Assembly (NCBI GenBank): GCA_949710005.1
Contig: OX453274.1
Span: forward strand, 569,501 to 633,500
Source: Ricordea florida
Lineage: Eukaryota; Cnidaria; Anthozoa; Corallimorpharia; Ricordeidae
Reading direction: 5' to 3'
DNA length: 64,000 nt
A program made the translations under genes and the position numbers. Below are positions 46,701 to 55,047 of the stretch, piece by piece. Under the pieces are notes generated by a model. It had not been told where the DNA came from. It searched no databases and saw only the letters and a program-made list of their open reading frames with translations. Each line of letters begins with the position of its first letter. The first letter of the stretch is position 1.

Positions 46701-48444
46701 ATCAACTTTAACACTTTATGTTTGCATGTAAGTATGTATGTATGGATGCAAAGTATATGTATGTATGCATGTATGTATGTATGTATGTACAGTGTATGTA
46801 TGTCTGTAAGAAACAACTGAAAATCTGATCTTACTTGTGCATCACACCCAAGGAATTGTAAGATTACACTTTTCATTGTGGCTTTCATTACTGAAACAAG
46901 TACAACAAAATTTATTCAGTTGTCAAAGACTAAAGAAGTCTAATGCATAGGTTGATACCAGTATGTTTAGGTGCACTTCCAAAAATAGCAGCTAACAAAT
47001 GCTGAATAAACTATCCAGAATAAGTCCAGTATTACCAGGAAACAACAGTTACTAATAACAATGCTTTCATGCCTTCAGTATCATTAAAAGTCGTTAACCC
47101 ACAGCAAATAGTTAAGCAGGCTTAATACAGCTTACCTGTGCAGTCTTTGGATCGTAACATTGCTACAAATGGAGTAACCTGCTGCTTTAGCTCTGTGGCC
47201 AGCTGAGAGAAAACAACATCATGGTCTGGCATATTTACACCTTCAGTCAATGAAAATATTGGCCAAAAATTAATCAGAGTGGGTAAATTGTCTTCATTAC
47301 TATAAGACACTAATCAATGTGCAATATTTTCAAACATAACTGTCAAACAGTTATGTTTGACAGTTATGTACATTGTCAAATAGTTCTGATCTAATGTCAT
47401 ATTCTCCAAACTAGCTGCACTCTTACCGGTCACAAGGGCTGCTGTTGGTATTTCCTGTATGACTGCTGTCTTATCATTGGCTGCGGAGTTTTGCCTTGAT
47501 GCTTTTTTTATGTAGTTCAAGAGATCCGAAAATATTTTGCTGTTCATCTTGCTCTGTAGTTTCTTCAATAGAAAATAATGGATTAAACAACAGATCAAGC
47601 ACAAATCAAGGGCTTCTTGATACAACAATAGCTGACATCACGTTATCTTGTACCTCAATCTCCTCTCTGATGCTGTTCCAACAAACCATGTAGTTAGCAT
47701 ATCGAAGTTTGCGTTGAGCAGCACTTTCTCCATCAACTTCTGGGAAGAAGTCAGCTACAAGTGAAAATACTTCGTGTGTTTCTTCTCCACCACTACAGTC
47801 AATAAATTCTGCATTCACAATACTTAGTATGCACCCAAGCTACACTGTGTATTTTCTCTTTCATATTTGATTTTAGACACAAAATCCTCTTTTGTTGCCC
47901 CTCGAATGTTTAACAAATTGACGTCAGTTTTTTATGCGTCTGTCCTCTTATTGATAATAAATTGCGTCATAACATTGTCAAAGTGTTGTAGATCCACGAG
48001 CCGATAGGCGAGTGGATCTACAACAAACTTTGACAATGTTATGACGCAATTTATCATCAATAAGAGGACAGACGCATAAAAAACTGACATCAATTTGTTT
48101 TTTACAATAACAAAACGAGAAAAAGGTCAAATAAAGACTTAAATTAAAATTTTATGTGTCTGTACTATTATTGATGATAAAAATTAGCCAATCAGCGCGC
48201 CAGAATTCGCTCAGTTATTGTAAAAAGTGTTATTTCATGACTTTCTAATAAATGGTCCCTGTTCATGTACTTTTGACTTACCGACAGCAGGACGCTTTCT
48301 TGGCGAGCTTGAAACAGATTTCTTGATGACAAAGCATCCCTAAAATTTTAAAGAATAGTGATCATAATAGGAATGTTATGAATAAACAACTGTTTTTGGA
48401 AACAAAAGTCCAACCTTTGATACTGATGTGGTGTGTTCGGCCAT
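34638..48444 (-). CDS. ORC3: Origin recognition complex subunit 3
   Basis: ORC3 is part of the ORC1-6 complex that binds replication origins and loads MCM helicases. The start exon 48415-48444 and second exon 48282-48339 give a [13 protein letters not shown]-terminus (human MSKGCFVFKP). Later exons give [10 protein letters not shown] (about 47430), [20 protein letters not shown] (47245-47137), [14 protein letters not shown] (about 43090), [10 protein letters not shown] (about 42250), RHPLGKK (about 41150), [20 protein letters not shown] (36562-36443) and a final exon 34638-34748. That exon encodes [17 protein letters not shown] and ends TWGVC-stop, as human ORC3 ends TWGGC. About 22 exons in all; small ones were not all fixed. 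The 35.7-kb exon has a run of five lysines. Introns are heavily loaded with foldbacks and retroelement remnants. It is convergent with MIS12. Confidence 0.94.
35425..35525. repeat. Solo Penelope-like terminal fragment
   Basis: TTGTACCACCGTAAGATAAG, then GGAGATGCTGATGTTTCGAG, CGTTAGCCCTTTGTCAGAGC and TTGTTTGATTATCCC. This is the same order as the inverted pair at 12.9 kb and the 46.1-kb element end. It lies in the last ORC3 intron. Confidence 0.55.
35957..36060. repeat. Foldback MITE
   Basis: GGTAGGTACGTGGTGTAAGC at the left is exactly inverted at the right end as GCTTACACCACGTACCTACC. Arms are about 23 bp, with a 58-bp centre. It lies in an ORC3 intron. Confidence 0.7.
36872..36955. repeat. 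Foldback MITE related to the one at 43.3 kb
   Basis: CTTACTAACCGAG pairs with CTCGGTTAGTAAG. The interior holds the weaker pair GTACTG / CAGTAC. The same GGTTAGTAAG end occurs at 43388. Confidence 0.55.
37516..38005. mobile_element. Large 490-bp foldback element with internal tandem repeats
   Basis: The arms, about 240 bp each, mirror each other almost completely: TATATATGTTGCAGTTAATT at the left against AATTAACTGCAACATATATA at the right. Near the centre, GCTAACCTTGGG is mirrored by ACCTAAGGTTAGC. Each arm carries about five units of AACTAGGTGATATTTTTTT. The AT-rich hairpin lies in an ORC3 intron. There is no coding capacity. Confidence 0.8.
38850..38982. repeat. Foldback element
   Basis: AGGTCAAAATGATTCCAAAC, AATTTGTTTTTTCCTTTGTTT pieces at the left pair with AAACAAAGGAAAAAACAAAT and TTGAAACTATTTTGATCT at the right. 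It lies in an ORC3 intron and is similar in core to the 31.4-kb foldback. Confidence 0.6.
39695..39768. repeat. Diverged piggyBac-like MITE remnant
   Basis: AACGCCAGATGATTTTACTC, then GGAGACCCCTCGGGGCTTAA and GGGTTAAGGG match the internal and right half of the 30-kb copies. The left end is missing. Confidence 0.55.
39860..40713. mobile_element. 854-bp non-autonomous element with CAGTCAAA ends
   Basis: CAGTCAAACCTCCTGTAAGC at 39860 and a right end in TTTGACTG at 40713. The subterminal GTAAGCGACCAC is mirrored by GTGGTCGC and GTGGCTGCTTACAAG at the right. The left flank is TA, as in Tc1/mariner elements; the right flank is not TA. It lies in an ORC3 intron and encodes nothing recognisable. Confidence 0.5.
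41518..41572 (-). repeat. tRNA-like fragment, truncated SINE head
   Basis: On the minus strand CTGACAGCTCAGTTGGTTAG, then GGCGTTGCACTGGTATCGCA form the D arm and anticodon arm of a tRNA-like head. There is no T arm. Confidence 0.5.
43255..43390. repeat. Foldback element
   Basis: TCTGTACTGTAAGTTAC at 43266 is exactly inverted at 43359-43375. The inner GGATTTATGGCCC pairs with GGGCCATAAATCC. The outer CTTACAAACC pairs with GGTTAGTAAG. Confidence 0.65.
43631..44105 (+). mobile_element. Near full-length tRNA-derived SINE
   Basis: The head has polymerase III A box TAGCTCAGTTGGTAGAGC and B box GGGTTCAAACCCC. The body runs through TAACTGAGGAGAAAGTGCTG, ATGGTTAGACTTTC, CATCTCACAACACTTGTTC and GAACCCACACACTG. 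The tail is GTGCTATATAAATTCATTAT followed by short ATT repeats. The acceptor stem does not pair, so this is a SINE rather than a tRNA gene. Two partial relatives lie at 22.3 and 25.4 kb. Confidence 0.75.
44712..44823. repeat. Foldback MITE
   Basis: GTCTCACAATAGAGACACTG is mirrored by CAGTGTCTCCATTGTGAGAC. TCGATGTTTT pairs with AAACATTGCGA less perfectly. Confidence 0.65.
45154..45778. mobile_element. 625-bp element with ACTCGGGCTAC termini
   Basis: ACTCGGGCTAC at 45154-45164 is exactly inverted at 45768-45778. The interior is moderately GC-rich with no recognisable protein. It lies in an ORC3 intron. No clear target duplication is seen. Confidence 0.5.
46110..46545 (-). mobile_element. 3' end of a Penelope-like retroelement
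   Basis: The minus-strand frame 46536-46312 reads [20 protein letters not shown], then [11 protein letters not shown] and [19 protein letters not shown]. This is the C-terminal end of the GIY-YIG endonuclease region of Penelope-like elements common in cnidarians. It is followed at 46172-46210 by a hammerhead-like motif (GGGCTAACGCTCGAAACGTC on the minus strand), then GGCACCTCC and a terminal repeat ending in AAATCAAACGAATT. It is 5'-truncated. Confidence 0.75.
46530..46633. repeat. Hairpin derived from the Penelope-like coding end
   Basis: CAAACAAACTACACGTTCAT is mirrored by ATGAACATGTAGTTTGTTTG. CTACAAGCCTGTTTCGTGG pairs with CGAAACAGGCTTGTAAAG. Confidence 0.6.
46726..46808. repeat. (GTAT)n microsatellite
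   Basis: Imperfect GTAT/GCAT tetranucleotide repeats, about 80 bp, in an ORC3 intron. Confidence 0.9.
47924..48097. mobile_element. 174-bp foldback MITE near the ORC3 5' end
   Basis: CAAATTGACGTCAGTTTTTT pairs with AAAAAACTGACATCAATTTG. TTGTAGATCCACGAGCCGAT and CGAGTGGATCTACAA form the centre. Stem is about 80 bp. A partial second copy (GTCTGTACTATTATTGATGA) lies at 48156. It lies in ORC3 intron 2. Confidence 0.75.
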
Positions 48445-48683
48445 TTCTGCTATTCCAACTTTCGCGGTTCGGCTCCAGATCCCAGCAGACAGGTGCCACA
48501 GTGTGACACTTAGCGTGACAACCCAAACTCCTGCGTGACGTAGTCCATTGACTTATCTCCTTTCGATGTCTGAAAGAACATGACTTGACCTTCGTTATGA
48601 GAATTTCCCCGCTCTATCAGACTTTCACTTTCCACAACTCCAATAACAATACTTCCAGGTGACTCGAATACACAGGCCATGCG

Positions 48684-48846
48684 ATAAGGAATGGCCATTT
48701 TATTTTTGAGGGGGTGGGGGCAGGAGTGGGGGAGGATGGACAATTACCAAAAAAAAATTCCTGCATAGCAAAATTATAGAAAAAAAATTCATGCACAGTG
48801 AGCCAAGGGAAAAAAAAGGTGCTAAAAGATTAATGGTTCATCCCTA
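48684..48846. repeat. MITE remnant, same family as 51210-51445
   Basis: GGCCATTTTATTTTTGAGGG at the left and GGTTCATCCCTA at the right match the ends of the 51.2-kb element. The interior has similar poly-A runs and GTGAGCCAAGGG. Confidence 0.55.
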
Positions 48847-49107
48847 TGATGCGCATAAGCGGCCATTGCCATGACACAGTAAAAATACTTTCACGTGAAT
48901 CAAACATACAGAGGGTGCCTGATGATTGGTCATCATTCTCAGGACGAAAAGTCCCGCAAGGAAAAGTTAAAAAAACGTCCCGTTTCTGACCACGATTACA
49001 AAAAATCTTACTCATTTTACCATTTTACTACGCGTGACACAACCTCGACCAAGGGTCCCTTGCGTGCTACTCGGCGCCCCGTGGCCAAGTGGGCCCCGTA
49101 GGAGAGA

Positions 49108-49327
49108 AGAAAATGGGTAAATCAAACGAGTTGATTTAGGTGCTGACGTTTCGAGCGTTAGCCCTTCGTTGGAGCGAATGCTTCGAAGGGCTAACGCTCG
49201 AAACGTCAGCACCTCCTTTTTACCTTACGGTGGTATAACTTACTTAAACTCGTTTGATTTACCCATTTTCTTGTGTTTCAACTTCCCACCGACGCAGCAC
49301 CAGTTTCTTTAGAAACTATCCCCACAA
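49108..49327. mobile_element. Inverted pair of Penelope-like terminal repeats, second locus
   Basis: AAAATGGGTAAATCAAACGA at 49112 is inverted at about 49250-49270. Both halves carry the AAGGGCTAACGCTCGAAACG motif in opposite orientation, meeting near 49175-49190. The right part, through GACGCAGCACCAGTTTCTTT, is nearly identical to 13000-13101. Confidence 0.6.
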
Positions 49328-49822
49328 TACCCGTAGGAGAGAACCCTGGGAACGAGGTTGCGCGTAACAAAAGCATGTAACAAAAGCAAGCGCTGTTCTG
49401 GTTTCCTGTTTTTGACAGCGAAACGGAAGTCCTTTGTCTGCCTTAACACCTACAGCTTTTTTCAGAGGTATTTTTTCAACTTTAGAATACCCCGCGACTT
49501 CATTTACATGTGTCGGTTTCTTAATGAACGAGGCCTATTACAATGGCTCTATTGTTATTCATCTGTATGTAAAATGAAGTGGCGTTTCTGCTTTCCCCGA
49601 AGTGTGACCTATGAGGCCAATGATATGTGTGGCGTCATTTTCGGGGAAAGCCCAATCGATGAAGGATAAAAGTGATGTCTTTATAAGAAATATCTGCAAG
49701 ATCGCACTCATTGCTGAACGATTCGCCACTGACGGGAGTTTTGAAGCCATGAGATATGGGGGTAAGCTAGATATGTGCTTTAAAGGAGTCATATGATTAG
49801 CGGTTGTATATGGACGTTTTAA

Positions 49823-50167
49823 GTCTCATCTACACGAGCAATTTTTTCCTTGACAAGTTTTCATTGACAAGATAAAATTGCTCGTGAAGATGGGGTAAAA
49901 TGGACAATTTTTCCTTGTCAAGGCCAGGTTTCGTAGAAATTTGCTTGTGTAGATGGACAGCGTAGAAAATGTGGCGATGAAATTAATATTAATGACACTG
50001 CGGCATAACCGAAACCGAAACTTGTCAAGGAAAACTTACCTACCGTCTACACGAGCAAGGAAACCTTTTCAATGGAAATTTGTAAAGGAAAACTTGTTGA
50101 TTATCTACACGAGCAATTAAAATTGACAAGGAACTTGTCAAGGAAAAATTGCTCGTGTAGATGAGAC
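49823..50167. mobile_element. 345-bp DNA element with about 36-bp TIRs
   Basis: GTCTCATCTACACGAGCAAT at 49823 is exactly inverted at 50148-50167, and pairing continues through TTTTTCCTTGACAAGTT. CTACACGAGCAA also repeats internally at 50045 and 50104. No coding capacity. Confidence 0.75.
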
Positions 50168-50499
50168 CATAAAAAATTGCAAACTTTAAAAGTCTTATCA
50201 CTTACAAGAGCTTATACATGATGCACTCTGATCTATGCAAGTCGAGCTCTGGACCTCGGGCTGCTTTCGTGTTTGGTTGTCAGTCTTTTTTGGCCTTAAC
50301 TTGTACTTTAATTGGAAGAATAGTTCAGGTTGTGTGAACTGTGTAAAAATCAAAGGTGTCGAAAATTGTCGAAAAACTAGTCCTCGTCTTACGTCACGTG
50401 ACTTCAGGTTTAGGGGAACAATTCCCAGGATCGTGGTTGGGGCACTTGTGGAAAATGGCATTCAGTTCGACTCTCGCGATCTCGAACTCTCAAGGGAAA

Positions 50500-50640
50500 C
50501 GAATAAAAGTTCGATATTGCGGGGACTCGGCATAACTGATAGTAAATGACTGAAATAAAAATCCAAGGGAAATGAGTTTGAGTTCGAGGTAGCAGAGAAT
50601 TCGAGACAATTTAGGTCGAGATAGCGAGGTTCCGCTAAAT
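50500..50640. repeat. Dispersed repeat, copy 2 (see 19166-19345)
   Basis: Shares CTGATAGTAAATGACTGAA and GAGTTTGAGTTCGAG with the 19.2-kb copy. Confidence 0.55.
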
Positions 50641-50809
50641 TTACCGCCATTTTGGTAGTTTTTAATGGAAACATTATTTAGAAATAATCTTCCAGCGAGT
50701 CTAGAACGAAAAAGTGAATAAAAGCAATGAATTTTGTGCTATTTTCTAACTCTTTTCTGGCAATTGATCCCTCAAAGTTTCATTTCTCTTCTTGTTTTTT
50801 TTTTAACAG

Positions 50810-53800
50810 AACAGCAACAGTAGTAGCGACACAAATGTGCAGGAGATACTACGTGCACAATTTGACGCATTTGAAGCAATACATAGAGCACTGAGGGATG
50901 GTGATTATTATAGGGAACCAGAATGTAAGGATAGACAATTGATGAACAATTTTGTAAAGCGCGCGCGACTCCCATGTTCCTTGTTAACTGGTAGTCAAAT
51001 GATATCTTGTTAAAGCTGATATGATTCGCTTAAAGGTGAACCGTTTTGATTTCACTTTCTGTTTTCATTTAACCTGTGTAATCAGGTTACGACAAAGCAG
51101 GTGTTAACGAGTCTACTTTATGTTCTCTTGCCTTCACTTGAATACAATGACCACGCCCTGCACACTGAGCTGTGACGTCGACATGAGCCTGCTCTGAATA
51201 CGACACTACTAGGGACGGATCATTTTATTTTTGAAGAGTGGGGGTTGGGCAATTTTGCCTTGTTAAGGACTTTTTTTCCCTTTTGGCCAGGGCAATAACT
51301 TTTTCTTGCAACTTAACATACAAATGTCCGTCTTTTCTCACTTGGCCCACTTTGAATTAACTTTTTTCTATACTTTTGCTGTCCAGGATTTTTTTTTGGT
51401 AATGGCCCAACCCCTCTCCCTCAAAAATAAAGTGGTCCATCCCTAAATGCTCATGAAAAAGGGTTATTTCTAAAATATCAGTTAATAATGAACAAATTTC
51501 AATAGAAGTCAGTCACAAGAGGAGCAAAACAAAGAAGACCATAGAACAGGAGAGTTAATTAATGAACCCTATTATTCATGTGAGAAACACGCATTTCCTC
51601 TTTATTGACACTATACGATAAACTGTCCTCGGTGGAGTTTCAACTTCCCTAAACCTCTTATTTAAGTGGATCTTTATGCGAATCAGCTCCCTTACTTTCA
51701 GGGCTACTGAGGGGCCTTGTTTTCTTTGTGTCAGCTTCTTTTGTCAATTCGTAACCCTCTTATTTGTCTGGACCTCCTGTGTGTAGCATCTCCTTTATTC
51801 TAAGGCTTTGGGTATTGCTTGTTTTCTTTGTCTTATTGTTCATTCCTTGGATTGCGAACCAATAGAAAGCATGAGATCTTAGAACAGGCGCAACCTCAAC
51901 AATACACTGTCAAGAAAACAGCTGATGAAAAATGAGACAATTATCAATTAAACTGATCCATCTCCGAAGGAGTTGTATGGCAGTGTCCAGAGAGACTTGC
52001 CTCTTAAATTTTGATAGTAAAATGGTTTGAAGTCGACTTCCTTTTTTTTCAATTTTGCTAAGTCGCCTCTGGGCGAGAAGACGAACGTCGACTACAGGAA
52101 GAGCGAAGACGACACGAAGAACGGGAACAACAGAGAACAGAAAATGAAAGAAAAGAACTGGAAGAAAAAGAGAGAAAGAGGTACGAAGAAGAACGAGAAA
52201 GAAAGAAACATCAAGAGGAAGAACAAAAAAGAATTGAACGCGAAAGATTAAAGCAACTTAATCGCGAAGTCGCAGCTGAAAGAAAGAAGATTTTGCACTA
52301 TAAGTTGGCAAGTGGCGAAAGTCGGGCCCCAGACGTATCCGAGATTTTTCATCTCCGCATTGGGATTTTTGGTCCCACAGGATCTGGAAAGAGCTGTTTC
52401 ATAAACACGTGCGAGAGAGCAGTGCATCAAACAGATAAGGGTAGAGTTCCAGAGAGCAGTTCAGGATCTGAGGGCACTATCATCTTACAGGAATACCTAT
52501 CGGAGCTTTGCATTAATCTGGTGGACACCCGAGGATTTTTCAACTATGACGTGGATGAAAGCCGCGCATTCAAAGACATCCTGTTTGGTGACATCAAACC
52601 AGGTGACGTCATTCAGTATGGGAAACAGACCGCGGTAGCGCAAAGGAAAACTGAGAATGAGCTCGGTGATTGGCTCCATGGTGCTATCTTTGTTGTCAGC
52701 GGAAATGATTGTCGCTTGAAAAATGGGACGCTGACGGTTCGTTTGGCATCAGCCAGAAAGATTGTCCAAAATGCAGGTTTGCAATGTAGTTTTATCATTG
52801 TAATATAAACTTCATCATTTGTCACAAGGCACAGTTACTTAGATTTCGATCGGGAAATTTCGGTTGAAAATCTGTCTTTATCTTTACCTATCATCCTAAA
52901 CTGTGCGAGAATTAGGCCACGTGATTGTCTTTTTTTAATTTCACTTGGTCACGAAATCGTTCGCGCACTTTCTGCATTTCCTCACTCGCGTAGCCATTCA
53001 CTTACTCGCACGCTCGCTCAATCATCACTCTGACTTTAACCCTCACTCACTCACTCACTCTTCCACTCGCGGACTAACGTACTCATTCAATTCGCTCGCT
53101 CACCCCACTGGTTTACTAATATCAGCATTTATCACCTAATTCTTAGATTTATTTTCAAAAAAGAGCTACACAAAAACGGCTTATTCTCATAACATCACAG
53201 GAATATCATCGGTAACAGTGGTGACGTGTGAAGACAAACTTACGACCGAATCTGCTAAGAAAACCGCTCGTTCAGAAGCATCTGTGGCCACTGGTAGTTC
53301 CTTATCTCGTACTTTCCTTCTAAGTACTTACTGCTCAGAACTTCCTAATAAGTGCGCAGAGACTGAGCTACAGGCCATGCGAGTATTAACGTGTGCAATG
53401 ACCATGGCGGAGCAGTATGTGAGTGACGTCATGCATAGGAGACGAGCCTGGGCAAAAATGACTTTGGAGAGAGCAAGCGGGAAGCAAAAACAAAAAAATG
53501 AAAACTTCACAATCGAAAAAAGTAAGTTCACCAATTTAGTTACTCATGCATTGAGTGCCTGTCGTCTATTACATTTGACGCAGGAGAACGCGAACGTAAT
53601 CTTACGTTGATGAAACACAAATATTAAGTATTGGCGAAATATAAAACATTTTTAGAGATTCTGTTGCTTAGATACTCGATTGGATAATATGTGTGAAAGT
53701 TTGTTTGGATGGCGTTGGTTCGAATAGTCCCACTGTGGTAACATCCTAGAGGTGAAGTTGAAATTAAACTGCCAAACTGCCAATTTCCAGATAAAGTCTA

Positions 53801-54038
53801 ATGGTTCACTTCTCTTTTTTCCATGGTAGTATCTGTGGCTACTTTTCTTGACATTTTGGGAGAAGAGGAGTATTTTTCCGGGCCAGCTGTTGACAACCTG
53901 GCGAATATCTTGGAAAGAAACGACATCAGAAATGTTGGTACACTAGCGCTGTGCTGGAATGATGTGGAGAGCCTCATAAAGGAAGAGAAGATGCGAACTG
54001 CCATACAGTCAAAGATTCAAGAGATGGAGTTAATCTAG
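50810..54038 (+). CDS. Coiled-coil P-loop GTPase, IFI44/interferon-inducible-like, 5' incomplete
   Basis: Four exons join in phase: 50810-50924, 52063-52776, 53201-53521 and 53830-54038. The first start codon was not found, so the N-terminus is missing. Order of parts: a short helical lead (FDAFEAIHRALRDGDYYRE), about 70 residues of Glu/Arg-rich coiled coil, then a GTPase domain. That domain has Walker A GPTGSGKS, G3 VDTRG and a candidate G4 VVTCED in place of the usual NKxD. A helical segment and a C-terminal SAM-like domain (ATFLDILGEEEYFSG, ending IQEMELI-stop) follow. The placement of the GTPase after a coiled coil and the FNxC-type Walker context recall IFI44-like proteins, which are expanded and linked to immunity in corals. 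That role is inference; a GIMAP- or IRG-like protein is an alternative. A MITE lies in the first readable intron. Confidence 0.75.
51210..51445. mobile_element. 236-bp MITE with about 40-bp imperfect TIRs
   Basis: TAGGGACGGATCATTTTATT at the left pairs with AATAAAGTGGTCCATCCCTA at the right, continuing inward through GGGGTTGGGC / GCCCAACCCC. It lies in the first readable GTPase intron. Its relative is at 48684-48846. Confidence 0.7.
53640..53735. repeat. Dispersed repeat, copy 2 (see 16225-16330)
   Basis: AAAACATTTTTAGAGATTCT, GTTGCTTAGATACTCGATTG and GTTTGTTTGGATGGCGTTGG correspond in order to the 16.2-kb copy. It lies in the last GTPase intron. Confidence 0.55.
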
Positions 54039-54039
54039 A

Positions 54040-54101
54040 ATTATCAATTAGATTATGAACTTGAGATTTCTATGGCGTGATAGTAGATTGGGCCAAAGGC
54101 C
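54040..54101 (+). repeat. Solo end of the 722-bp TIR element
   Basis: ATTATCAATTAGATTATGAA, then TTTCTATGGCGTGATAG and GGGCCAAAGGCCGAAG match 613-680 (GATTTCTATGTGGTGATAG and TTCGGCCTTCGGCC). It starts two bases after the GTPase stop codon, so it lies in the 3' untranslated region. Confidence 0.5.
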
Positions 54102-54758
54102 GAAGTAAGTAAGTAAGTAAGTAAGTAAGTACTTTATTTAAACACATATCACCAATGAGCCAGGGCTTGTTTAAAAGTGAACGTGTATTCTAAAAATTAC
54201 AATATAAAAAAATTAAATATGATTATCTAAGCTAGACTGTAAAATTTAAAAACTATGTAGACAATAAAATTAAAAATATAAACTATTTGATACAAAGATT
54301 ACAGCAACAGTTGGCCTCGGTGGTCAGATTAACATTGTTCAGTAAATTTTTAAAAATTCTAAGAGAGGACGCTCCTCTAATGTTGTCCGATAGGTTGTTC
54401 CATAAACGTGAAGTTTTATAGCGATAAGAATTATGCAAATACTTTGATTTAAAAGTAGGCTGATTAAGCTTACAATAGCCTCTTAGATCATAATTGCTAG
54501 AACGCAATGAGAACAATTCCTTGATGTAGCTTGGCCCCGTAATAAATAAAGATTTATAAAGGAGGATTAGGGCTTGCGTGTATCTGCGATGCTCCAGGGA
54601 CTTGATGTTTACCATCTTAAGTAGATCGCCATATGGAGTTGTCTTGGGCAGATTCATTAGTGTTCTGATAGCAAATTGATTAGTAAATTCTAGCTTGTTA
54701 GAAAGTCCAGATGAAAGACCCACTAAAACAGGTGCGCAGTATTCCTGATGTATATTTA
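54102..54758 (-). pseudogene. 5'-truncated CR1/L2-type non-LTR retrotransposon
   Basis: The minus-strand frame down to 54283 reads LEHRRYTQALILLYKSLF, then SYIKELFSLRSSNYDLRG and SRLWNNLSDNIRGASSLRIF. This is the C-terminal domain of a CR1/L2-like ORF2 protein. The 3' end at the left is a seven-unit TTAC tandem (54102-54130), the microsatellite tail typical of this group. The reverse-transcriptase core is absent, and the 5' end stops where the Polinton-like DNA begins. Confidence 0.75.
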
Positions 54759-54766
54759 TGGGGCTG

Positions 54767-55047
54767 CTAGCACATTTTCGTTCTAATTTTATTCTAATTA
54801 TTTTTATAAGATTTTATAAGTTCTGCTAGCACATTTCAACAAACTTTCACCAAACTTTCACCAAACTTTCAACAAACTTTCACTAAAATTTCATTAAACT
54901 TTCCAGGTGTGTTGCGCACCAAGCCGTTACCAAACTGATGTTAATATGATGCGAGGTGCTGGCACATTTTATAATTTTTGTAAAAATAAAAATAATTTAA
55001 AAGAAAGAAAATTAGAATAAAATTAGAACGAATAATTAATATACAAA
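54767..55047. repeat. Left terminal region of the Polinton-like element
   Basis: TTCGTTCTAATTTTATTCTA at 54778 is exactly inverted at about 55007-55030, bracketing the leader. Between them lie about six imperfect copies of an 11-12-bp unit (AAACTTTCACC, 54840-54903). CTAGCACATTT occurs twice and GCTGGCACATTT once. This could be part of the terminal repeat and include replication-priming or promoter signals for the polymerase gene, but that is inference. Confidence 0.55.

Larger units (their letters stand above)
48445..50809. other. Intergenic region between ORC3 and the GTPase gene
   Basis: This contains the ORC3 promoter and probably the unseen 5' exon(s) of the GTPase gene. It is largely occupied by small mobile elements listed separately. 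An open stretch at 49656-49754 (DKSDVFIRNICKIALIAERF) followed by a GTAAGC could be an exon, but it does not join the first confirmed GTPase exon in phase. Confidence 0.4.

Noticed and set aside
49656..49754. Possible first exon of the GTPase gene
   Set aside because: It ends at a good GTAAGC donor, but its phase does not match the acceptor at 50809, so it was not joined.
52027..52251. Lysine-rich 74-codon frame
   Set aside because: It is a shifted frame of the GTPase coiled-coil exon.
52945..53139. Open frame with Ser/His-rich repeats
   Set aside because: It comes from a degenerate CACT/CACTCACT simple repeat in a GTPase intron.
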